A stretch of DNA of 64,000 nt from positions 1-64,000 of the forward strand of contig PLUF01000115.1 in NCBI GenBank assembly GCA_003164815.1, in the 5' to 3' direction. Source of the DNA: Candidatus Gagatemarchaeum stordalenia. GTDB taxonomy: Archaea; Thermoproteota; Nitrososphaeria; Nitrososphaerales; Gagatemarchaeaceae. The notes beneath the pieces are model-generated. The model worked only from the letters and a program-made list of their open reading frames with translations, was not told the origin of the DNA and ran no database searches. Position 1 is the first letter of the stretch; every line of letters begins with the position of its first letter. This document shows positions 43,474 through 51,800 of the stretch, one piece after another. The position numbers and the translations under genes are program-made.

Positions 43474-44133
43474 ATGCCCGAAGGCTCTGGGAACAACAAG
43501 GTTCGAAAAGAAGAGGACTCTCCGGACTCTCCGCACAGAAGGAAGATAGTGTGGTCGGTGGAGGAATTACTTCGGTTGAGAAGCGTGTATCCGACCCAAC
43601 CAATCGAGACCGTGATTGAGGCTTTTCCGATGCGTAATTGGAATTCTATCCAAGCCATGGCCAGAAAGTTGGACCTACACCGACCTCGCCCCCCTCTTCT
43701 GAGCGCGACTTTGAACTCGGAAGGAGACGTGGGATGCTGCGCTGGGATGATAATCGCTGATGGGTGTGTCCTAGAAACGTGCGTTGATTCGGGCAACAGG
43801 AGGGGAAGAAGAGAGGGTGGTGGTCCAAGACCGCGACGATATTATAGCATGCCACAGGTCAGAAGAGGGATGGAAGACAAGGAATCTCTCGAACGCGTTG
43901 GAAGGCTTTGGGGTAGGAAGGTTACATTGTCTGGCAAGAGCAGTTCCGGAAATGATTATTGGACCGTTCAGATCGGTGAGAGAAAAGCTAATGATCTCTT
44001 GAGACTCGTTTTGCCGTACTCCGAAGGAGTGAAGAAGAAGAAAGCTATGTACCTACTGAACAAGTACGGAGAACGAACGCCGCTGCCGGTAGCGAAAAAA
44101 GAGGATTTTCGGCCTTTCGGTGGGCTGTCTTGA
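43474..44133 (+). CDS. LAGLIDADG homing endonuclease-like protein with Myb-type N-terminus
   Basis: A 219-residue protein. Residues about 24-70 look like a SANT/Myb-type helix-turn-helix (VWSVEELLRLRSVYPTQPIE, FPMRNWNSIQAMARKL), then a single LAGLIDADG-like motif CCAGMIIADGCV (residues 88-99). Later segments such as DKESLERVGRLWGRKV and GERKANDLLRLVLPY match the typical second half of such domains. With one motif it would act as a homodimer. The gene lies exactly between the broken 5' stub and the intact acyltransferase and overlaps the latter by four bases, so it both interrupts and is coupled to the host gene. Confidence 0.75.
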   Translation: MPEGSGNNKVRKEEDSPDSPHRRKIVWSVEELLRLRSVYPTQPIETVIEAFPMRNWNSIQAMARKLDLHRPRPPLLSATLNSEGDVGCCAGMIIADGCVLETCVDSGNRRGRREGGGPRPRRYYSMPQVRRGMEDKESLERVGRLWGRKVTLSGKSSSGNDYWTVQIGERKANDLLRLVLPYSEGVKKKKAMYLLNKYGERTPLPVAKKEDFRPFGGLS

Positions 44134-44624
44134 AGCCCGCAAAGTTAGGTGAGGGAGCAGTCATCGCGAGGAACGCCAAGATCGGCAAAGGGGTCTCCGT
44201 TTGGAATCTTGCTTATGTTGGCAATGACACCGTTCTTGGTGACAACGTCATGATCGGCTCGCTCGCCCACGTGGACTACAAGGTGACCATAGGCGCGAAC
44301 ACCAGGGTGGAAGGTTCCGTCTACATCCCACCCCTTACGAAGATAGGGAAAGGTGTCTTCATAGGCCCTGCGGCGGTCATGACCAACGACCCGTACCCGA
44401 TGGGAAAGAAGATGATCGGAGTCACGATCGAGGACGGTGCCATCATATGCGGGGGGTCGGTGATCAAGGCTGGCGTCAGGATCGGTAAGAACAGCGTTGT
44501 CGCCATGGGCGCGGTGGTCACCAAGGACGTGCCTCCCAACACCGTGGTGATGGGCGTGCCCGCGAGGGTCGTGTACACCCGAAAGGAGTACGACGCTAAG
44601 AAGCTGAAGTGGGAGTCCTCGTGA
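44130..44624 (+). CDS. hexapeptide-repeat acyltransferase
   Basis: A 164-residue left-handed beta-helix protein with repeated hexapeptides (GEGAVI, GKGVSV, GDNVMIG, GKGVFIG, GKNSVVAM), ending AMGAVVTKDVPPNTVVMGVPARVV, the usual signature. Members N- or O-acetylate nucleotide sugars. Start TTG 44130 lies in TTGA shared with the endonuclease stop, and a GGTG element sits about eight bases before it. The first third has AT-richer codons than the rest and replaces the 5' stub at 43352, which suggests that the inserted element brought this part. Confidence 0.85.
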   Translation: MKPAKLGEGAVIARNAKIGKGVSVWNLAYVGNDTVLGDNVMIGSLAHVDYKVTIGANTRVEGSVYIPPLTKIGKGVFIGPAAVMTNDPYPMGKKMIGVTIEDGAIICGGSVIKAGVRIGKNSVVAMGAVVTKDVPPNTVVMGVPARVVYTRKEYDAKKLKWESS

Positions 44625-44844
44625 ACTTGGTGTGGAGTGAATCCATCGCGAACATCACTCCCACCCACAGGATGCCGAGCCCCGCGGTGATCAGGACCTT
44701 GAGAACCGTGGAGGGAAGGTCAGCGAGGTGCAGCGGGGGTCCGAGAGGCCTTACGATGACTATGAAGAAGTAGCTCTCCCCTAGGATCAGCAACCAGGCT
44801 ACTGTGACGATGACGAGGAGGCCGTAGATGCTCTTCACTGTCAT
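44596..44844 (-). CDS. small two-helix membrane protein coupled to GPT gene
   Basis: An 82-residue protein with two membrane helices (about residues 7-29 and 46-66). No family recognised. ATG 44844 overlaps the stop of the GlcNAc-1-phosphate transferase-like gene by four bases; an upstream GTG-type start at 44853 is less likely. Coupling suggests that it works with, or folds beside, that membrane enzyme. It converges with the acyltransferase gene, overlapping by 29 bases. Confidence 0.6.
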   Translation of the reverse strand: MTVKSIYGLLVIVTVAWLLILGESYFFIVIVRPLGPPLHLADLPSTVLKVLITAGLGILWVGVMFAMDSLHTKFTRTPTSAS

Positions 44845-45875
44845 ACGAACCACGTCATCCCAGAAGTGATCACCGAGAGGATGCAGGCAAAAGCCGCGAG
44901 CATCAGTATGCCTCTCACCAGGTCGCTCTCGCGCATCGGCTCCCGCGTCAAGATCATCTTAACTAGGGTCGTGGGCGCCCCAGCCGCGGCGGAGGCGTGG
45001 AGTCTGCCGTCCTCTCCCAGATAGGTGGGTCTGGCGGCCATCTTCTTGTGCTCCACGAACCCCCTGATGCTCGACAGGATGTAATACGAGTTAAGGACTG
45101 CCGGGATGGCGGCGACGAGGGCCGCAATCTCGACGCCACCCATGATCGCGAGCGTCGCAAAGAGCGCCCCGAACATCAGGCTGCCGCTGTCCCCGTCAAA
45201 GATCCTGGAGGGGTACCTGTTGTAGAAGTAGAAGCAGAGCGCTGCCGCAGCGAGCGGGAGGGTCGCGGCGAGTCTGATGTAGTCGAACGAGCTCGACGAG
45301 ACGGCGCGGAACACTATCGCGATCAGGAGAGCTGCTGTGGCTATTACGGTGAACCCGGAGAGCTCCCCGTTGAACGCGTCGAGCATGTTGAACGCGTTGG
45401 ACGCCACGGGCATGGCGGCGACGATTAGGATCGCGAAGATGATGTAGTGCGTGCCCGTTCCTCCGAAGAGCGGGAAGTAGAGCTGGGCGTTGTAGAGGCT
45501 CTGGTGCACCATCTCAAGGAGGATGAGAGGCACCGCGGCAAAGCAGAGCAGGAGGGGCTTCACAATCCCTCCCAGTCCCCGGATATCATCGTAGAAACCC
45601 ACGCCCCCGGCGACGAGCGTCACTGCGATGGCCGCGAGAGGTATCGAAGACTCTGCGACCAGATAGATGCCTGCCTCCCCAGCGACGATCGCGAGGATAA
45701 GGAGAGGGCCAGCGGGGGTTGGCACCTTTACTCCCCCCACCTTGTGAACGTCGTTGGCCAATCTCCCCCTCGAGGTGAGCATTCGCATGTAGCCTGGCAT
45801 CAGTGCGAAGATGACGATGCAGGGAACTGCAAAAGCCACTGCGAAGAGAAAGAGGTCTTCGAATGACGGGAGCAA
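44841..45875 (-). CDS. MraY/WecA/GPT-family glycosyl-1-phosphate transferase
   Basis: A 344-residue protein with about ten membrane helices and the family catalytic motifs YDDIRGL (DDxxG), NMLDAFNG and IFDGDSGS. In archaea such enzymes transfer GlcNAc-1-phosphate or a related sugar phosphate to dolichyl phosphate, starting N-glycan assembly (AglH/Alg7 type). The exact sugar is unknown. The neighbouring acyltransferase and distant sugar dehydrogenase-like genes fit the same pathway. Confidence 0.85.
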   Translation of the reverse strand: MLPSFEDLFLFAVAFAVPCIVIFALMPGYMRMLTSRGRLANDVHKVGGVKVPTPAGPLLILAIVAGEAGIYLVAESSIPLAAIAVTLVAGGVGFYDDIRGLGGIVKPLLLCFAAVPLILLEMVHQSLYNAQLYFPLFGGTGTHYIIFAILIVAAMPVASNAFNMLDAFNGELSGFTVIATAALLIAIVFRAVSSSSFDYIRLAATLPLAAAALCFYFYNRYPSRIFDGDSGSLMFGALFATLAIMGGVEIAALVAAIPAVLNSYYILSSIRGFVEHKKMAARPTYLGEDGRLHASAAAGAPTTLVKMILTREPMRESDLVRGILMLAAFACILSVITSGMTWFV

Positions 45876-45957
45876 TTCGTTTCCACCGCGGTCGGATTCC
45901 TCGTCTTAAGGATTCCAAGAACGAGAGCAGCGTGTAGCTCCGTAAGGAGTCCTAGCT

Positions 45958-46959
45958 TCAGGACTTGGGAGGCGGGCCGACGAACTTGGCGATCTCGTCG
46001 AACCGTCTCGCAGTCTCATGCGTCCCGTCCTCGGGGTTCGTGCCTTCGGCGACGAGAGCAGCGCGGACCATCACGCCGAGCAGCTCTTTCTCGAATTCCG
46101 GACCTTCGACCGAGTACTCCTTGTCCCTGAAAGATTCGCTGACCCAGATTTCCCCCAGCTCCGGGTGCAGTTCCATGGTGTCGGAACCACGGACCTGCTT
46201 GAACAGGACGCGGTACTTGGGAATCCTGACCGGGAGTCTGAGGCTCAGGTCATCGAAGTGGTAGTTCATCAGCATCTCGTCTATGCGGACGACGCCGTCG
46301 AGCCCGAGGGCCGACCATCGCCGTCCGGCATACGCCGCTGTCGCGGTCACTGCGAAGAGGAATCCGAACTCGTGAACCCTCCAGTTGTAGAGCAGCGTGG
46401 GGATGAATATCGGCTCGAGCGAAAGGACGAACCAGAGCGAGGTCAGGATCAGGGTGGAGTAGATTATCGCGAAAGAGTACCACCAGTGGCTGCTTAGCGT
46501 TCCCAGACGCCGGGTATCTTGTCGCGCCAGCCTCACTAGCCCGAGGAGAGAGAGCGCGAAGATGACCCCCTGGGCGGAGATCGCTATTGACGATGATCCC
46601 GACCCGTAGAGGCCGGTGTTGTCGTAGAACGCGTCCCAAAGGAGCGCCGCGAAGACCCCTATCGCGATGCTAGACGTCACGAAGAAGACGGAGAGCGACC
46701 TCCGCTGGGAGACGGGCGTCCCGAAGAGAACGGGCGAGAAGAGCAGCACCACGCCGCCGAGCCCGCCGATGGTCCCCCAGGAGTCATAGACGAAGGGGGC
46801 TAGCAAGGCGCCGAAGGGGCTCGAGTTAAGGACATCCAAGACCTCTGTCCGCCCGATTGCGAACGTGGCAAGGTTGACGACGATCAGAGCGAGGAAGGCC
46901 ACGATCACCCAGCTCAGGCCGGATTTTGAGAGCTCGGGGAAGTATCTCCTGATGCCCAA
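45958..46959 (-). CDS. multi-pass membrane protein with soluble C-terminal domain
   Basis: A 333-residue protein with about six membrane helices in residues 15-235, then a soluble C-terminal part (about 240-333) with strands (LSLRLPVRIPKYRVLFK, SDTMELHPELGEIWVS) and an acidic, Pro-ending tail. No family recognised. The upstream region of about 150 bases has no other gene and contains the divergent SSB promoter. Confidence 0.65.
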   Translation of the reverse strand: MGIRRYFPELSKSGLSWVIVAFLALIVVNLATFAIGRTEVLDVLNSSPFGALLAPFVYDSWGTIGGLGGVVLLFSPVLFGTPVSQRRSLSVFFVTSSIAIGVFAALLWDAFYDNTGLYGSGSSSIAISAQGVIFALSLLGLVRLARQDTRRLGTLSSHWWYSFAIIYSTLILTSLWFVLSLEPIFIPTLLYNWRVHEFGFLFAVTATAAYAGRRWSALGLDGVVRIDEMLMNYHFDDLSLRLPVRIPKYRVLFKQVRGSDTMELHPELGEIWVSESFRDKEYSVEGPEFEKELLGVMVRAALVAEGTNPEDGTHETARRFDEIAKFVGPPPKS

Positions 46960-47110
46960 CCTGATTAGATGCTCCAGGGGTACCAGGCGAGCTGCCGAAT
47001 GAACTCGGGATGACTACTCAATCGCTCGGAGACCTCGGCCAGATGCCTCGACGCCGCCTTATCAACGATTAAATATATCCATGGAATGGGTGGTAGCGAG
47101 TTAGCTACAG

Positions 47111-47404
47111 TTGAACATCAAGGATCTACGTGACGGAATGCGAACGGTCGAGGTAGAGGGAGAGATTGTGGACATTTCGTCGCCTCGCGAAGTCAGCTTG
47201 AGGACCGGAGGTCAGGCGAGGGTGGCGGACGCCACACTGCGGGACGAGAGCGGGACGATCAAGCTGTCGCTGTGGGACGCCCAGATCGACGCGGTCACAA
47301 AGGGCGCGAAGGTCAAAGTATCCAACGGGTACATCAACACCTTCAGGGGCGAGCGCCAGCTCAACATCGGGCGGTACGGCAAGCTCGATATCGTCGAAAG
47401 CTGA
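47111..47404 (+). CDS. single-OB-fold SSB/RPA-like protein
   Basis: A 97-residue OB-fold protein: IKDLRDGMRTVEVEGEIVDISSPREV, then VADATLRDESGTIKLSLWDAQID, then VKVSNGYINTFRGERQLNIG. This is the pattern of the crenarchaeal/thaumarchaeal SSB core, which binds single-stranded DNA; the acidic flexible tail seen in Sulfolobus SSB is missing. The start is TTG 47111. A TTAAATATA box at 47069-47077 lies about 38 bases upstream. Confidence 0.85.
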   Translation: MNIKDLRDGMRTVEVEGEIVDISSPREVSLRTGGQARVADATLRDESGTIKLSLWDAQIDAVTKGAKVKVSNGYINTFRGERQLNIGRYGKLDIVES

Positions 47405-47519
47405 GCGTCAGCCTAACTAGTTCCGCCAGACCGAAAAGCGTATCTTCATTACGCATCCCCTACGGTGAAGTATTTTCGCCTTGGGAAGAACCGGATCCGC
47501 TTACAGGAGAATCCGCTCC

Positions 47520-47987
47520 GTGGTTACGGACAAGCCCACTTTCTTTGGCTGGGTCATAGAGGGGCGGCTGGCTGCCTCGGGGCTACCCTCTTCCGAAGGG
47601 CAGCTCAAGTGGCTCGAAAGCCACGGCGTGGACTCGGTCCTGACCCTCAGAGAAACGCCGCTCCCTGGGGAATGGGTCGCGTCGACCAAGCTGTCGGTCA
47701 AACAAGTCAAGATGCTCGATCACGCGCCTCCGACACCGGAGGCCCTCGAGGAGGCGACCGGTTTCATCTCGGCACAGCTCAAGGACGGCAGGTCCGTGCT
47801 CGTCCACTGCCTGGCCGGTATCGGAAGGACGGGGAGCGTCCTGGCGGCGTACATGATAGAATACGAGGGAAAGACGGCAGACGACGCCATCGCCCGGCTC
47901 AGGGTGATTCGCCCCGGCTCCGTCGAGGGGGCCCAGGAGGTTGCCGTCCGTCAGTACGAGCAGAGGGTCAGACGAGCGAAGAGATAG
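47520..47987 (+). CDS. dual-specificity protein phosphatase-like protein
   Basis: A 155-residue protein with the Cys-phosphatase loop VHCLAGIGRTGSV and the Asp-containing region LDHAPPTPEALEEA. It probably removes phosphate from protein or small phosphorylated molecules. I chose GTG 47520 because AGGAG lies about ten bases upstream and the family start TFFGWVIEGRLAASGLP follows; TTG 47481 is the longer option. Its end overlaps the convergent LysE gene by 20 bases. Confidence 0.85.
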   Translation: MVTDKPTFFGWVIEGRLAASGLPSSEGQLKWLESHGVDSVLTLRETPLPGEWVASTKLSVKQVKMLDHAPPTPEALEEATGFISAQLKDGRSVLVHCLAGIGRTGSVLAAYMIEYEGKTADDAIARLRVIRPGSVEGAQEVAVRQYEQRVRRAKR

Positions 47988-48567
47988 CGGAATACAGGAA
48001 CCAGACACCGAAAAGGACCAGGATAGCTCCAGACGCATACACAAGGACGGGGTAGATCCTCTGGTACCTTGTGAGCCCAGCTCTTAGAATCGTCGAAAGG
48101 AACAGCGTCCAGGCGATTATGCCTGCGAAGAACCCCGCGACTATGTTCAGCCCGAAGGTGGAGATCATCCCTACTCCTACCGCGATCCACCACGCCAGCT
48201 GGAACGGGTTCGTGAGGCCGATGGTGAGGCCAAGAAGGTAGGGGAACCTTCCTCCCCGCACGGGGCCCGAAGCTGGCTTCACCTTCGCCCGCCTGAGCGT
48301 AGAGTACGCAATGTAGAGCATGAAGACGCCGCCCACCACGAAGAGGAGGTCCCGCGCCTCCCCACTGGCTATCAAGGAGGTCAGCCCGAAGTACGTCAGC
48401 ACGAAGAAGATCGCATCGGCTGTGGTGGCGCCGAGGAGGGTCAGCTCGCCCGCCAGCCACGACTTTGTCACCTGATACGTCGCCGCGGCGTTGACCGGTC
48501 CGGGAGGGGCGGCGATAGAGACACCCAGAATCGCCCCGGTAAGGAAGGTTTGCCAGCTCTCGAGCAA
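47968..48567 (-). CDS. LysE/RhtB-family exporter
   Basis: A 199-residue membrane protein with about six helices. The N-terminal signature GVSIAAPPGPVNAAATYQV and the GLTNPFQLAWWIAVG region are typical of LysE/RhtB amino-acid exporters. The substrate is unknown. It converges with the phosphatase gene, with no partner gene beside it. Confidence 0.85.
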   Translation of the reverse strand: MLESWQTFLTGAILGVSIAAPPGPVNAAATYQVTKSWLAGELTLLGATTADAIFFVLTYFGLTSLIASGEARDLLFVVGGVFMLYIAYSTLRRAKVKPASGPVRGGRFPYLLGLTIGLTNPFQLAWWIAVGVGMISTFGLNIVAGFFAGIIAWTLFLSTILRAGLTRYQRIYPVLVYASGAILVLFGVWFLYSAISSLV

Positions 48568-48673
48568 CGCCCCTGCGACCAGAGGTTGAACTATATCCTT
48601 TCATACGCCGCTCTCGAAAGCCTTAAGAAATTGGCGACTGCATTAGCCCATCTCCGCTTGTGCAACGGCGAAG

Positions 48674-49234
48674 ATGACCATGGAACTTGAGAACTGCTAT
48701 CGTATCCTAGGCATCCGTTCAGACGCAGACTTCTCAGAGGTGAAGTCTGCCTTCCGACGCCTAGCGCTGCAATATCACCCGGACAGGAATAAGGGCGCGG
48801 AGGCCGAGGCCAAGTTCAACGCAATCACCGAGGCCTATAGCACGATCATGATTTCTCAGGGTTACCAGGTACGGCCGCGCGCCATCGAACTGAAGGACGC
48901 GCCCGTCGAGCAACCCGGAGGAAAGCTGCCCTTCACGGTCTTTGCCGATAGGGAGATCGTCCACAACGTCTCGCCGAGGGTCTACGAGGGCGAAGTCCGC
49001 AAGCACTTCAATCCGAGTCTCGAACCCGGTACCTCCTGCAAGATCGGGAGCAGGTGGTTCGAGATCGACGTCGAGGCTCAGCAGAGCATTCCCCTGATAG
49101 GCAAACATCTGGGCAAGCACAAGATTCTCATCGAGTGGTACAAGACCACCGAGGGAACTGACAAGTGGAAGTCCATCCCGTGGGATGACTTCTGGGCCTA
49201 CGTCCGACGATACGCATCCCTGGCGTCTACGTGA
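48674..49234 (+). CDS. J-domain protein with unknown C-terminal domain
   Basis: A 186-residue protein with a J domain (about residues 3-60: NCYRILGIRSDADFSEVKSAFRR, with HPD in QYHPDRNKG). It lacks zinc and Gly/Phe regions, so it is a type III J-protein that would direct DnaK to a special substrate. The C-terminal part (about 85-180) is unrecognised, with EVRKHFNPSLEPGTSCKIGSRWFEIDVE. The second J-protein in the window suggests a dedicated client. Confidence 0.8.
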   Translation: MTMELENCYRILGIRSDADFSEVKSAFRRLALQYHPDRNKGAEAEAKFNAITEAYSTIMISQGYQVRPRAIELKDAPVEQPGGKLPFTVFADREIVHNVSPRVYEGEVRKHFNPSLEPGTSCKIGSRWFEIDVEAQQSIPLIGKHLGKHKILIEWYKTTEGTDKWKSIPWDDFWAYVRRYASLAST

Positions 49235-49320
49235 GGGCGAAGGACAATCGCCCTCCGGAACTTCCGGCGGGGAAGCACACCAAGCTATATTGAAGGGATG
49301 CCGGGTCTGTTGGCATAGCG

Positions 49321-49725
49321 ATGAAGCAGAGAGCACCGGCGACGACAACGAAGAGGCTCCAACACCTGCGGTGGGCGGACATGGAAGAGGAGTGGCTGAA
49401 CCCGAGAATCTCAAGGCGACTCGCCGTCGGGGAGCGGGAGATGCTGGGGTGGATCTGGCTGAAGAAGGGCGCCGTCGTGCCGGCCCACAAGCACCTCAGC
49501 GAGCAGATTACCTTCATCATGAGGGGCGCCCTGAAGTTCACGATTCTCGGTGAGGATTACACGGTAAGGTCGGGAGAGGTCCTGATAATCCCTTCGAACG
49601 TGGTTCACGAGGCTGTCGCGCTCGAGGACACAGACGACTTCGACTGTTTCTCGCCCCTCAGGAAGGACTGGCTCACCGGGAAGGACCTCTATCTCAGGAC
49701 AGGTCGCTCGTATCTGAGGAAGTAG
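49321..49725 (+). CDS. cupin-domain protein
   Basis: A 134-residue single cupin. Motif 1 reads VVPAHKHLSEQITFIMRGALKF, with His-X-His and Glu metal ligands, and motif 2 is VLIIPSNVVHEAVALED with the last His. Sequence of this type may bind a metal and a small ligand, but the ligand is unknown. AGCTATATTG at 49282-49291 lies about 34 bases before the ATG, so the start is plausible. Confidence 0.85.
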   Translation: MKQRAPATTTKRLQHLRWADMEEEWLNPRISRRLAVGEREMLGWIWLKKGAVVPAHKHLSEQITFIMRGALKFTILGEDYTVRSGEVLIIPSNVVHEAVALEDTDDFDCFSPLRKDWLTGKDLYLRTGRSYLRK

Positions 49726-49784
49726 CTGCACAGGAGAAGCGTGGGGTAGCGGGCCGAAGGCCGGTAAAGGGGTGACGCGAGAAG

Positions 49785-50375
49785 ATGCCTAGCAAACTTG
49801 CCCTCTACTCGACCCTGACGCTCACCGCGTTCGTGATGCTCTCGGTCCTCGTCGCCTTCTTCAATCCTGTCCCCTACGGAATGCTGTACCAGGGCACCCT
49901 GCTGGCGAACGTCGCAGGGTTCCTGGCGTTCTTTCTGATCGCAGCGAGCGGGGGGATGATGATCTTCCGCCGCAGCCTCCTCCGGCGGTTCCGGAACCCT
50001 GACCTCCTGAGGGGGATACACGTGTGGGTCGCGGCCGCGGCGGGTGTCTTCCTGATTATCCACGTGGTCTTCTTCCTCCTCTTCCCCGTGACGCTGCCGG
50101 TCCTCTTCGGCTACGTCGCGACCTACGCCGCCTTCGTCATCTGGGTGTCGGGCCTCCTCTTCATGGAAGGGCTGAGATCGTCCCTCTTCTACCATGGCAT
50201 CCTCTCCCTCATCGGGGCCTCACTGATCCTCGGGCACGTCTTCGGCGCGGGGAGGAGCGTCCCGGTCGCAATCTCGGGGATCGCCCTCGTGCTCACCGCC
50301 GCGGTGGTGCTCGGAACCGCGGTATGGCAGTTCGTCCGGCTCTCCAAGAGCGGGACCCCTCAGAGCACCGCATAG
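49785..50375 (+). CDS. membrane protein with ferric-reductase/cytochrome b-like features
   Basis: A 196-residue protein with five to six membrane helices. Histidines appear in helices (IHVWVAAAAGVFLIIHVVFF; FYHGILSLIGASLILGHVF) in the spacing found in ferric reductase-like or cytochrome b561-like haem proteins. Haem binding is an inference from these His residues. It follows the cupin gene by about 60 bases. GTGACG before the ATG offers a weak ribosome-binding site. Confidence 0.55.
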   Translation: MPSKLALYSTLTLTAFVMLSVLVAFFNPVPYGMLYQGTLLANVAGFLAFFLIAASGGMMIFRRSLLRRFRNPDLLRGIHVWVAAAAGVFLIIHVVFFLLFPVTLPVLFGYVATYAAFVIWVSGLLFMEGLRSSLFYHGILSLIGASLILGHVFGAGRSVPVAISGIALVLTAAVVLGTAVWQFVRLSKSGTPQSTA

Positions 50376-50497
50376 ACCTAGCTATGGGGAAGTGAATCTG
50401 CCGAGGTGCACTCCGCCGGCTCATTTCCTGCAGGGTTACCGTAAGCGCGCGGAGGGAACGGAAATCGTTTTAAGAGGACGAGCCGTCGACCTCGATT

Positions 50498-50806
50498 ATG
50501 CAGGAGAGTGAAGTCGACGTTGACTCTGTATCAGAGGAAGATTCGAACGGTTTTGTGGATGCTCCTCAGCCCTCTCCAACAAGCCCCGAGGGTCCGGCAG
50601 AGGCCCCCGGCGCGGTTACGGACGAGTTGAAGGACACCGCTCCTGACATAGCCAAACCCGCCGAGCCCGTGGTAATCTGCGACTTCTGTGGACCCGTCAA
50701 GGGGCCCAAGGCCGAGGTCTACCAGTGCCAGCTGTGCATGAAGTCTTTTTGCATCAAGCACGTGGACCCATTCTTCCACATGTGCCCCTCCTCAAGGCAG
50801 AGCTGA
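50498..50806 (+). CDS. AN1-type zinc-finger protein
   Basis: A 102-residue protein. The first 60 residues are acidic, Pro/Glu-rich and probably disordered. The C-terminus is a zinc finger with spacing C-x2-C-x12-C-x2-C-x4-C-x2-H-x5-H-x-C (CDFC, CQLC, then C, H, H, C), which is the AN1 pattern known from eukaryotic stress and ubiquitin-linked proteins and from some archaea. A GTTTTAAG box (50467-50474) lies about 28 bases before the ATG, suggesting leaderless transcription. Confidence 0.75.
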   Translation: MQESEVDVDSVSEEDSNGFVDAPQPSPTSPEGPAEAPGAVTDELKDTAPDIAKPAEPVVICDFCGPVKGPKAEVYQCQLCMKSFCIKHVDPFFHMCPSSRQS

Positions 50807-50948
50807 CCGCCGATTCTCAACGAGGCCCGCGTCGCTTCGAGCTCGCGGGAACAGGGAGGCAGGTCGCCTCTGACCAGGGCACCCGGAGAGCCGCGTTGAC
50901 CTCGTCCAAGACTTCGTCGCCGTCCAGGCCGATCGCTAGAGGTCCCCG

Positions 50949-51800
50949 TTGAGCTTCCTTCTCGACCCGCTGGCGCTCCTCATGCTGGGGTTCTTGGCTG
51001 GGAAGGCCTACCATCTCCTCACCGTCTTCGGCGACCGCGTGTTCTCGAGGGGGGCGGACCGCAGAGGACTCCTGATTGTGGGTCTGTTCATCGTGGCCGT
51101 CTTCTGGGCGTACAGCGCCCTCCTCTTCGTCAACGCGATCTACTTCCCATGGCCTCTGCCGAGATGGTTCGGCGGAACGGACTGGATGCTCAACTCCGGC
51201 CTTCCCCTGGGACTGACCAGGAGCACAGCCACTGACCTCGCCGCGCTGGTGATTTTTGCGATTTATCCTCTTTGGTTCTATCTCGGGACGGAGCTCGGGG
51301 TCGCGGGCCATAGGGTTACGAACGCGCAAAGGCAGAGGGAGCGAGATCGGATAATCCGGGACCTGGCAGCGACCATGTTCCCGAGGGGCGGCGCGATCAC
51401 TCCCGGGGCCGGCGATGTCGACAGTTCGGCAGTGATTGAGCGTCTCCTAGGTGTCATCCCTCCTCTCTTTGATGACGCCCTGACAGTGCTCCTCTTCGCG
51501 TTCGACTCCAGGTTCCTCGTTCTCGCCTTCACGGGCAAGTGGAAGCGCTTCGTCGACCTCGACGCCGACGAGAGCTCTGTCTGGGAGAAGGGCAGGTACC
51601 TCGCCGCTTGGCAGTCTAACACCTACCTCCTCTCGGTCGCCGAGATCTTGAAGACGACCGTGTCCTACGGGTACTACACGAGGCCTCCGGTCTATGTCGC
51701 GGTGGGCTACAACGGTCCGATGGTCCCAGACCTCCCGAGCTGGTACAATCCAGGCCCGGTCCCCGCGCCGTCATCCCCCGGAGAGGAGGCGATCCCGTGA
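50949..51800 (+). CDS. membrane protein with gluconate 2-dehydrogenase subunit 3-type domain
   Basis: A 283-residue protein. Three membrane helices occupy about residues 5-22, 42-66 and 95-117. The soluble C-terminal part (about 155-260) follows the gluconate 2-dehydrogenase subunit 3 pattern, ending TRPPVYVAVGYNGPMVPDLP. In bacteria that subunit is a periplasmic partner of a GMC dehydrogenase; here it is fused to membrane helices, which would tether the enzyme. The start is TTG 50949 with GAGGT six bases before. The end overlaps the GMC gene by four bases. Confidence 0.75.
   Translation: MSFLLDPLALLMLGFLAGKAYHLLTVFGDRVFSRGADRRGLLIVGLFIVAVFWAYSALLFVNAIYFPWPLPRWFGGTDWMLNSGLPLGLTRSTATDLAALVIFAIYPLWFYLGTELGVAGHRVTNAQRQRERDRIIRDLAATMFPRGGAITPGAGDVDSSAVIERLLGVIPPLFDDALTVLLFAFDSRFLVLAFTGKWKRFVDLDADESSVWEKGRYLAAWQSNTYLLSVAEILKTTVSYGYYTRPPVYVAVGYNGPMVPDLPSWYNPGPVPAPSSPGEEAIP

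Noticed and set aside
43205-43603. 132-residue minus-strand ORF over the acyltransferase stub
   Set aside because: Cys/Ser/Pro-rich shadow across the stub and endonuclease start; the plus strand explains the region better.
43474-44133. The endonuclease as part of an intein
   Set aside because: The upstream acyltransferase frame ends in a stop before it and the downstream frame restarts, and no splice-junction Cys/Ser and His-Asn residues are visible.
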